From Yamagishiella unicocca (lineage: Eukaryota; Chlorophyta; Chlorophyceae; Chlamydomonadales; Volvocaceae): a DNA stretch of 64,000 nucleotides. Of this stretch, positions 26,211 to 35,524 are shown piece after piece. The stretch covers positions 23,769 to 87,768 of the forward strand of contig BDSL01000188.1 in the NCBI GenBank assembly GCA_003116995.1, read 5' to 3'. The notes beneath the pieces are model-generated. The model was given only the letters and a program-made list of their open reading frames with translations. It did no database searches and was not told the origin of the DNA. The translations under genes and the position numbers were made by a program. Each line of letters begins with the position of its first letter. Position 1 is the first letter of the stretch.

Positions 26211-27465
26211 AGAGAGAGGCGGCGACTGAAGGGGGATGGATCAATGACGTGTGCCCATTTCGGGTGCCCATGGTTTAGAGCTGGCGTTGGCTCCCGCTGT
26301 GCAGTTGATGGCTGTGTGGCGGATGCCGATCACCGGTCATCTGTTTCAACTTCCTCACACTGGCTTTGCTTGATGACTCGGGGCGCTGGGGGAAGAGGGC
26401 GCGCGACGGGAGGGAGGGGCGCTGGGGGCTCCTCGCAGATACCACGTGGCCTGCGCGGTCCAGCCAAGGCTGGCGCCATGCGAGCCGAGCCAATCACGTG
26501 TGTGTTGAATGGGAAGACGTTTACAGGTGTGAGTGCATTAGAAGGCGATGTGTAACTCGCGTTAATATCAATGATGCAATGTCAGGTTACCAGCTTCGTT
26601 TCCTCTTTCTGAGAGGACGGTTGCACGGACGGCAGCTGTAGTCCTACATCCTGGGCTTGCGGTCAGGTGTCATGGTGTGGTCGCGCATATGCGCAATGCA
26701 GCATGAAAGGTGCGAACGATGCATGGTTTGGCATCGCCAATGTAGCCTCCTTCTTGGGTCGTTGCGTCGGGGGACGTGCAAGCAAACGCGCCAGCGCGCG
26801 CCACCGATGACGCCAGTTGGCTTCTGGCTTACTGAAGTACTGATATACCTATATTCCCTGGCCGCAATGTGCTCTGCATCAGTGGATGTGTTGGCAACCG
26901 TAACACTGTCGACAGGCCGCCGTGTAAGCTTGGCCTGCTCGGCCATGTCCTGTCCGTTGTACGAAACGTGATGGACCGCCCATGGACCGCCCATGGACCG
27001 CCCATGGACCGCCCATGGACCGCCCAGGACGGCGATAAGCAGTATGTGGAAAAAAACGGGCAAGCACGCTTTCCAGTACCGTACACACGCAGCCACATGT
27101 ACGGTATCTCGGGTTGGGAAAGGGCCGCACGGATGTCATAAATAAGCAAACACGCGCACACTTCGTCGGCGACGTGTGCGCATTCGCATGATGTCACGCG
27201 AAAACAGGGGAGGAGGGGAAGCGCGGACGGGCGCGGACGATATGTGTGCACTGTCCGTGGGCTACTACTAGGACTCATCTATAGAATTACAGCCGAGCCA
27301 TAGGGCAGATATTCCGGCTCTCCGCATGTGGAAAAAGAATCGAGCAACTTCGCGCGCACGTCAGCATGGTTCCGGAGTGGAGCCACTACCTGGCACAACC
27401 TGTTTATCCCCACTTCACACGAATTCATCAACCGCCACTGCAAGCTGTCGGTGCGAGAATACAAA
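26211..27465. other. Intergenic stretch upstream of the saposin-like gene
   Basis: No coding sequence could be supported. It holds an 11-bp minisatellite (26971-27025) and should contain the promoter and 5' UTR of the saposin-like gene. A TGTAA at 26551 lies about 850 bases past the stop of the Kazal-motif gene and could be its polyadenylation signal. Confidence 0.4.
26971..27025 (+). repeat. 11-bp minisatellite, five perfect copies
   Basis: The unit ATGGACCGCCC is repeated five times without interruption (55 bases), followed by a broken copy. Because 11 is not a multiple of 3, each copy shifts the frame. The array is about 440 bases upstream of the saposin-like start codon. Confidence 0.95.
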
Positions 27466-30400
27466 ATGAAAGCTATACTGTTGCTCACCATGGTGGCCGC
27501 GGTGCTTACCCCGGCAAGCGCACAAGGCGAGTACCATTTTACAAGCTCGCACGGCCCATTGTGCACATCTTGGGTCCAGTCCAGTTAGATTATAATGGAA
27601 AATCCTCCAATACGCAGTGTCAGATGCCAGGGATTCGGGTCTTTGCGACACCTGCCTCGTGACCATGAGGCTTTTGGAGGATGCGCTTTGCGACGAGGAG
27701 GCCGTCGAATTTATTGGTAAGTCCTTATCAAAGATGCCTAGAACGATGAAAAACGTCTCGGGGCAAATTGCCTCACGCCGTCGCAGCGAGGCCCCAAGCA
27801 AACCACTAGCGAATTTGACGCGTTACTGTTACATAAGTCGGCCTATCATGGCATTTATGGACTGCATGTTGGCATTAGGGTTTTGACAGACCCGCGGGAG
27901 ACTTTAACCGACCACGTTCAGGCAACGTCGCCAGCTCAGCAGTATTCATTATACGAATGCACCCTACCTGCTCCCGACGCTTCTGAGGCCAAATCATTTG
28001 CCTTGATAAGCACCAAGACTGACGGCCGCCCCGCGCTTCCTTGCTGCCATGTGCGAACAGTGGAGACTGCGACCAAGCAGCTGTGTTCGATAATGCCAGA
28101 CCAAGACGAGGTGCGAAGCAGCCAAGGGGGATGGCGAGGGAACCCGTGTAATGTGGAGGGGTGTGTGTGTGTGTGAGAGTGTGCATCTGCTACCCTGTCA
28201 GCGCACATTCGTTTGTCAGAGCGTAATGTCGAGCTTCGTTGTGCAGCCAGCGAGGGGCGTGGATGCCGAGGTAGGTATTCTGGGTCGGAGCGAGTAGTGC
28301 ACCGAGGGAAGGGATGTCGTTCGTGGTTGCATGAGGAGATCCACTTGCGCTCAGACGCATGTTGAAGTCGCGGTCGAACGGCAAGGTGTGGCGCTGGATG
28401 CCGCCCAGGTGCGGAGCCCAGTCCAACCTTCTGCCAAACCGCCTCACGGGCATGTATGCCACTTCCTCTGGCTGTTTCGTTAGCGGCTGCTGACGAACGT
28501 GTCCCAGGGCCCAGAGCCTCCCATCATGACGAACGGAGTGGCGAAACGTGAGCCATCATTGCTGGCAGCCCGCCCACGTCAATCCCCCGGACCCCTGAGG
28601 CCCTGTCCGAAACCGCTCCACCCGTCCCTGCGCCCGGCTCCTGCAGTGCACCCAGCTGGCCGAGGCGCTCCTGCCGGTCGCCGTGGAGTGGTTGCGGGCG
28701 TCCGCCACTCCCGCCAGTTTGTGTGCTTCGGTCGGGGTGTGCGGCTCCGGCATGCTGGGGGACGCGTTCTGGGACAAGGTGCGGCTGGCTTGACTCCGTA
28801 CGCCTCGGGACGAGCATCCAGAGCGGGTGCGAACAGCGCTGCTGCCCGGAAGTGTACGGCATGGACGCAGCCCAGAATCAGGCGTTTGTTGCTCAGCTAG
28901 TCAGGGGTCTCCCACTCGGCGACCGTTAGCATGCCCAACGCTCCTAGCTGCGTGACAGGTGCTACGTATTCCCGGCGTGCCCCGAGCCCGTACTTAACCC
29001 ACCCACCAAATCTAACCCGTGCGACACGCTCATGCCTGTAATAGCCGTGCTGAGGTGGATCTGCATGTGTCGTACGGTACGCGCCCACGCTCTCCTGCGC
29101 CCCGCAGCCCGCCGCGCGGCTGTCTGACGGCCTCGAGTGCCCGATGTGCAAGCACGTGGTCGCAGCAGTGGAGCGGGATGCGGCAGCAGCAGCTGCTGCC
29201 GCCGCCGCCGCCGTCACCGTCACCGCCGCTGGCGTGCGGTCGTCCGTGCGGTCGGCTTGCGGGCAGCTGCCGGGCGACATGGCGGCTGCGTGCGCCAAGG
29301 AGATGGACAAGCGAGGTGGGTGCTGGGAGGGAGTGTCGTGAGGCTGCTGGGGGGTACCGGTGGGTGCCGCGGCTTCCGTGACCATCTCCATATGCCTTCT
29401 GCTCACGCGATCCTTCCGTATGCCATGGCTTCCGTGACCATCTCCATACGCCTTCTGCTCACGCGATCCTTCCGTATGCCATCCCTCCGTACGCCACCAT
29501 CGTACGCCAATTCCGTACGCCACCTCCGTACGCCATCCCTCCGTACGCCACCTCCGTACGCCACCTCCGTACGCCACCTCCCTCCGTACGCCACTTCCGC
29601 CAGGTGCTTTGCTGCTCGCGGTGGTGGGCGCTGCCGCCAATCGGGACACCACTGAGGCTTGCGAGCTGGTGGGCATGTGCGTGGGCCGCCTGGCTCGCTT
29701 CCGGGCCCCGCCGCTGGGCGCCGTCCTGGTGCGCCAGCTGGCCGCTGCACGGACGGCCCTGGCGGCTGCCCAGAGCCGCCTGGGGGCCGAACCTAAGCAG
29801 CCGTCGGTGTCGGACAACCGTTGCGATATGTGCAAGGTTGGTGACCCTGTGTTCCTTGTTGCTTCTTTAATGCTCTTGCGGGCTGCGCAGGCGAGCTGGA
29901 TTGGTGGATATGGACGCGCAATGACTACCATCAAGTCGGCGGATGCCGTTATAAACGGATGCGCCTTCGGCAGTCGTGACGTAGGCTTAGAATCAATCTT
30001 TAAGCCACGACGCAAACTGTTATTGATTTGCGGGAGGCGGTTGCGGCGTTGGACCCACCGGCGATCCCCAGCATATCGTGGCTTAAAGATTGGTTTTTTA
30101 AAGCCTACGTCACGACTGCCGAAGGCCCATCCGTTTATAACGGCATTTGACATAGCGCGCGGGGCCTCCAACCTGAAAATCCTGTTCCTTTGAAACAACG
30201 GTGTCCCAACCTGGTGCCGCAACCCACCGCACCGCACCGCCTCACATTCCTCTGCCCAACACTCGCCGAGTGCCTCTTGCCCTCGCCCCGCCCCCTCCCA
30301 CTGCGCGCGCAGCTCACCGTGCTGGAGGTGGCCACGCTCCTGGCCAACCCCGGCTTCCAGGACAGCGTCCTCGGATACGCGGAGACGGTCTGCAACAGCA

Positions 30401-30612
30401 CGGTGCCCGCGGTGTACGCGGCGACGTGCAAGGACTACGTCGACTCGCACGTGCCCAGGCTGTTCGAGCTGCTGCAGGCGTACGTGCAGCCGGGGGAGGT
30501 CTGCGTGCGGCTGCACATGTGTCCCAAGCCCAGCATGTGGCAGGGGATCGTGACCGGACTGCGCGCCCGCGGCGGCGTGCTGGGCAAGGTGCTGGGCGCT
30601 GCCGCGCAGTGA
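27466..30612 (+). CDS. Secreted triple saposin-B-domain protein (prosaposin-like)
   Basis: Seven exons join in phase to 360 aa: 27466-27526, 27618-27716, 28061-28110, 28647-28778, 29108-29315, 29604-29836, 30313-30612. Residues 1-20 are a signal peptide (MKAILLLTMVAAVLTPASA). Three saposin-B units follow, each with the six-cysteine pattern C-x2-C ... C ... C ... C-x5-C. Unit 1 runs from LCDTC through KQLC to LCASVGVC. Unit 2 runs from LECPMC through SACGQL to ACELVGMC. Unit 3 runs from NRCDMC through TVCNST/YAATC to VCVRLHMC. Saposin-B folds bind lipids and membranes; precursors with several units are normally cut in lysosome- or vacuole-like compartments. Intron 1 has a GC-AG donor, required by phase. 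Unit 2 carries a run of about 11 Ala. Intron 5 contains tandem repeats and intron 6 a foldback element. Confidence 0.9.
29371..29600 (+). repeat. Tandem repeats in intron 5 of the saposin-like gene
   Basis: A 56-bp unit beginning GGCTTCCGTGACCATCTCCA occurs twice (29371-29426, 29427-29482). It is followed to about 29600 by degenerate copies of a CCGTACGCCACCT-type 13-mer with occasional insertions. The array runs up to the acceptor of exon 6. Confidence 0.85.
29943..30146. repeat. 204-bp foldback element in intron 6 of the saposin-like gene
   Basis: The termini ATGCCGTTATAAACGGATG and CATCCGTTTATAACGGCAT are inverted repeats. The complementarity continues inward for about 65-70 nt per arm (through CTTCGGCAGTCGTGACGTAG and a CAATCTTTAAGCCACGA segment), with one mismatch and a small indel, around a non-palindromic centre of about 60 nt. 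This is the architecture of a MITE or foldback transposon. I see no convincing target-site duplication and no second copy in the window. Confidence 0.85.
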
Positions 30613-31867
30613 CGGAGCCGTTCGGTGGCGAGGTGCCTGCCTTCTCTCCCGGGCCGACACAGCCGCCGCCCAGGGCGCTGCATGGGTGGCTGCAGTGGCA
30701 GATAGCTCGTCCGTCGTCTTAGTCATGGATGCGGCCTGCGGTTTATCCAGTTTTCGTGTGTATACCATCGAACCTGTACAGTAGCAGCAGCCCCGAATGT
30801 GGAAACGAACCTAAGCGGCCCCAGCGGCTTGGACGTTTGTATTTTTCACGCGGTCCCGACCCACGCTTTGCAGTTAGGGCCTCCTAGATGGATGGATGTG
30901 TGAGGAGAGAGGGACTGGGGGAGCGAGGACCCGAGGACAGGGATAACGATGTACACGGCAAATACTTGTTCTCAACGCTGCCATTTTGAGCCGGGCACTG
31001 ATATGCGTTCATCAGGCGTCCTGGCTATACCGATTGCGTTGTATTGGCAGCCCGGTATAGAGTTGGTCATCATCCTGCAGACCTACGGACCTGCCACGCA
31101 CTTGACGCCATGGCACGGTCTTGGTCCAGCCGGGAGGACGCTGTAAACTACCCGAATGAATGAGTGCTACGGGCTGAGGCATGTACGGCCCAGACGCGCC
31201 ACAAGGCTCATGAAGCGAATGAAGGCGCATGCGACGGGCGGCAGCCCTAACCTGGCTTAACTTATACGGGCCGTGCGTATGTCTGCCCGTACAGGTGCAG
31301 TGCCCACTGTTCTTTCCATGTCGCAACAAACACACAATGACTGTGAACGCGCTGCGGATAGCTTGCGCGTTGTCCGAAGTGCCGTTACGGCGTGTTAGCC
31401 AACCATCAGTTGCTTTACACTTCTTTTCATGGCCTGGCGTAGTGACGCCGACCCGTACGGCAGCACACATGATTACATGTTGGGCTGGATGAGCCCCCGG
31501 TAGACACGGCCCCGAACCGATAGATATATAGCCAGAGTGCTGCGAGCTGTCAGATGGAAGGTGCCAGCCAAATAAAGAAGACCGGACTCGGGGGCCATAA
31601 CATAATGGAGCGGTTTGCGAGGCCTGGGGCAATCCTGTCCTCGTCATAAAAACATTGATACATGCACCATCCCCCGAGAGGTCACTGAGACATACCGCGC
31701 CGTTTACCTCCCGCCACATAGCAGACAGGCTCTGTGCGTTAACCACCGGGAAACACATGGGAGAGAACGTGGCCCTGCATTACAGATCCCGGGTTCAAGA
31801 GGTCCGCGTGCGCGTTGGGGAACTGGCGTAAGGCGCCGCTGCCGACTGCGTCATGGCGCCGGGCCCG
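30613..31867. other. Convergent 3' region between the saposin-like gene and TEX9
   Basis: Both flanking genes end here. A TGTAA at 31142-31146 lies about 530 bases after the saposin-like stop, a plausible algal polyadenylation signal at normal 3'-UTR length. On the minus strand a TGTAA at about 31778-31782 lies some 86 bases after the TEX9 stop. No additional gene is supported. Confidence 0.5.
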
Positions 31868-34800
31868 CTACGCCGCGCCCATCTCCAGCGTCTTGAGGAA
31901 CTCCTCCTCGCTGAACTGCAGCGCGCGAGCCGCCTCCAGGTGCACCTTCTGGCGCTTGAGGACCTGCGGGAACAGAGCAGACCACCACCCGGGCGTGTGT
32001 GGGTGCGTGCGTGTGTGGGGGCCTCAAGCATGCAAGCTGGAGAAGCGTCGCAGCGTGCCCCAGCACCCAAGCGATCCAACCTTGGCTGTCGCGCCACACA
32101 TTCCTCGGCGGCCCCTGCTCGCGCGCCCCCCTCCCCTCCGCCAGCCCGCGACGGACCTCTATGAGCTTCAGCTGCTTCTTGAAGGCCGTGATGAGTTCGG
32201 CTCGCTGGCGCTCCAGCTTGCGGTTCTCAGCCAGCAGGCGACCGCTGTCCTGCTGCGCAGACCCCTTTGCCTCGCGCTCCTGCAAACAGCCAAAGTGACC
32301 GAAACAAAGCAGTCAGGCAGCCGGCAATACACGCAGGCACACGCATTGTCGACCACCGCGGGCTACTTGTTTCAACCACACAACGTATTTGTCTCCAAGT
32401 GGAGCATCTGCTCTAGGCATTACCCAACCCTTACTGCGAGGTCTTCCTCCTTTGTGCTCTCCGACGACCCGAACCCCATGCCGTGTGCTTCTCGCCCCGC
32501 CAGCCGCCCCGCCAGCCGCACCTGCGTCCGAACCTCGCTCAGCAGCTGCTTGTAGCGCTCCACCTCCTCCAGCGCGCGCTGAAGCCGGACGTCGCGGACT
32601 CGGACCTGGGCCGGGACGAACCGCGGAAGCGACGCAAAACACCAGACTAGTCCAGGCAGGGACGTAAGGCGGGATGGTGACGTCAGACCCACCACTACCG
32701 TCGGCCTCCAACGCAGGCGGCAGCCCAGGGCATTGCATCCTCCCCTCAGGTAGGATCCTCCAATCAACGCCCGCCCTTTCCACCCGGCCTGGTTGTGCCG
32801 CACTCCTCGTCACCCTGATTCATGACTCACCTCGGCCTCGGAAGCTCTCCGCTCCCGCTCAGCACGGCTGTCCGCCTTGCTCATCTCCCGAACCTGCCGA
32901 GGGTTGAAAGGGGGGGGAGTGCAAAAAAACCCGTTTACCCGGTTGAAGGGGGGTCAAAGAAGGGGGGGGGTTGAATGGCGGGAGTGGGGGCCAGCACGGC
33001 GTCCTTAGTACACTAGGGCAGGCGCCTAACCACGCACCAGCAGCTACTCCAGAGCGTTTCTAGGACGACCATCACATCGCAACGAGCCAATACAGGTAAA
33101 GCGTAAGCCTCGCCGCCGTGACTTGTCTTACCTGCGACTCGGTGCTTCGGGCCGCGGACTCAGCGTCGGCCATCTGCTTCTTGGTGCGATCGAGCTGGGG
33201 GCATTTTTATTGGGAGGTAGTTGGGAGCATGCCGCAAAGGGGGGGCCGGTAAGTGCGTGAGGACGGGTGGCCGGGGTGGGTATGGAGGATGGGAGGCGGA
33301 GGGTGCTGTTGGCCGGCTTTGTTTGACGCGGTGCGCCAGATGAACAAGACCCTGCTGGATGCGACACATGTCGCCATGACGTGTTCGCAGCGGCCCGTCG
33401 CGCGCCGTTGGGGTTGTTGGAACACGGCTGCGCTACCGTGGCAGCAGGCTCCAGGTCAGCGTAAGCCAATTGGCACAGACCCGGACCCAGAACACCGGCC
33501 CCCACACCGAGGAGCCTCAGCACTGGACTTGCGGCCACCGCGACCCCCAGCCGGCCCCGCGGCCCCCACCTGCCCTTCCAGCGCCTTCTTGTCGCGGGCC
33601 CAACCAGCCGCCTGGTTCCGCAGCTCCTTGAGCTCCCGCAGCGACTCAGTCAGCTGCTTCTCGCGGTCTGAGGGAACGCACCGGGGGGGGGGGGCGTCGT
33701 CACCCTAACCCCATCACGGCGGAGGCGTCACCACTCACGACATTAACCTCGACTCTAATGGGCAAAGCGGCCCCTTGCAGCCGACCGGCACACAACAGCT
33801 TGGGAGGAGGGAGTACGAGCGAGGCTAAGGAGTCGCACAATCGCCTCCCCAGCTGTGGTGAACGGTCGGTCGCGGGGAGCGGACGAGGACGCGCACGCAT
33901 GCAGCTCGCCTTGCCATGGAGACAGGGATCGTAGTCCTTAGCGAGGCCAGTGCACCGCCAGCAACGCCCGTGTCGGCTGCACCGCCAGCAACACCCACGG
34001 ACCCACTGGACTCGTCATTGGAAACGCGGGCCGTTGCGCGACTCACTAACACACCCATGCTAGCTCGAGGCCTGTGGCCGCCGTGAGGGACCCCACGCAA
34101 GTAGCCGCCCCGACCTCCACTCACCGAGCAGAGCTCGGTTGGCCCGCCCCAGGTCGTCTTCCAGTGCCTTGATGCGGGCCTTATGCAGCCTCAGCGACGC
34201 CTCCGGCTGCCCCGGCACGTCCAGTAACGAAGTACTCGGTCCGACACCGCCCACGCCGCTGGCGTGCGACACCTCAGCGGACAGGCGCGGTGCGGCACCA
34301 CTCCCGCCTGCCGGGCCCCCAGGCCCTGAAGTCGCGTCGGTGCTCTGGCGCCGGGTGCCTAGTGTCCCTACATTTGCGGAGGCCCGTGGCTGCTGCTGTT
34401 GCTGCACCGCGCCGGCTTGAGGGCGGCGACCGGCAGGCCGGTGTAGCGGCAGCTGGGACCGGCTTTTGGAGGCCGCCCCCGTGACGGCGGCCGCCGCTAC
34501 GACGTCATCGCAGGATACCTGCTGGGCGCCGCCGTCGAGGGTTGCGCTGGCACCGGCCCCGCCATCGTATGACGGCTGCTGCATGTGGCGCTGGCTGAGC
34601 CTGCCATGCTCCTGCTGCTGTTGTAGGAGATCATCTTCAGCCTCGCCGTCGTTTGCGCCCACCCGCTGCAGCACATCGCGGATGTTGCGCTGAACCATGT
34701 CGTCCAGCTCCGCGTCAGCGGAGCGCTGCAGCACATCATCCTGCGCTCGCGGCACCGTTTTTATGACAAAGCATTCATAACCGGACAGAGGGAGGAGGGA

Positions 34801-34954
34801 CCCTGTGGATACGTATCGAGGTCAACCGAACCCTGGGACGCTTTACGTGGAGTCGTCTTCGAGCCGATCCCCAGAGCGCAGCTGCTCGTACCTCATCACC
34901 ATAGGAATCATCGCTCATTAGATGTGATGAACCACCATAGCCGAACCCGGCCAT
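31868..34954 (-). CDS. TEX9: TEX9-like coiled-coil protein
   Basis: Exons in transcript order: 34892-34954, 34125-34740, 33570-33667, 33132-33194, 32831-32893, 32522-32605, 32435-32458 (small, less certain), 32157-32279, 31868-31963. The product is about 400-410 aa, close to animal TEX9. The N-terminal half is low-complexity (Gln, Ala, Ser, Pro); from RLHKARIKALEDDLGRANRA onward it is coiled coil. The C-terminus carries the TEX9 hallmark: LENRKLERQRAEL-like, FKKQLKLIE, then across an intron LKRQKVHLEAARAL and FSEEEFLKTLEMG followed by the stop. TEX9 is a poorly characterised coiled-coil protein linked by expression to ciliated and sperm cells; a ciliary role here is inference. It is transcribed divergently from MSH6. 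ATG 34954 was chosen because the short first exon joins exon 2 in phase; an in-frame ATG slightly upstream (34996) is possible. Confidence 0.85.
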
Positions 34955-35524
34955 GCTCCGCAGCCCCGTCCACGGTGCGTCAACGCGCAACGGCACAGCG
35001 TTTTAGAACTCTCGCAATTGCAAAAGCTAAGGGTAGATTTGACGGCCAGAGCACAAAGTAAGTATCGACCGAATTGAAATCAAATGCAAGAGGAATACCT
35101 TAAAGAAAATGCTAGAAGAACGGCATCATGCAGACGTGGGCTGGCTCACGCTATCATCTCGATGGCCTATTCGGTCGAGCGCTGAATTCATCCTTCTGTA
35201 CGGCTGGATTCCGACTCGACAAACTTCACCCTACGGATGCAAAGTGCTAGCATAGGACCAAAACACTTGCTCGGAGGGTTTAGGTAGCAAGTGATAACCC
35301 TCAAAGCTGCCGAGCATCCTGCTGTCCCCATACTGCGCGGGAACGCCCCCGTGCGCGGACGCAAACGCACGGCGCACATAAAATATACCTGTAGTGTGAA
35401 CGACCCTCGGGTAGACAAGTGTAACTTATTGTAAAAGGCTTACGGTGCGTTTGGAATTTGGCGCGCTGCATTTTGCGCGGAACCGACTCCCGCCCGGGCT
35501 CCAGCGAGTACCTGCTAGCGGAAG
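34955..35524. promoter_or_regulatory. Shared divergent promoter region of TEX9 and MSH6
   Basis: The two start codons are 570 bases apart, head to head, with no coding sequence between them. The central part (about 35000-35120) is noticeably AT-rich compared with the flanks, as expected of a promoter region. No individual factor site can be asserted. Confidence 0.55.

Noticed and set aside
28897..30768. A 623-codon open frame on the minus strand
   Set aside because: It runs opposite to the saposin-like exons, crosses its introns, tandem repeats and foldback element, and has no domain. It is a by-product of GC-rich sequence.
31779..31815. A T-arm-like GGGTTCAAGAGGTCC near the TEX9 3' end
   Set aside because: No matching acceptor, D arm or anticodon arm precedes it, so no tRNA can be folded.
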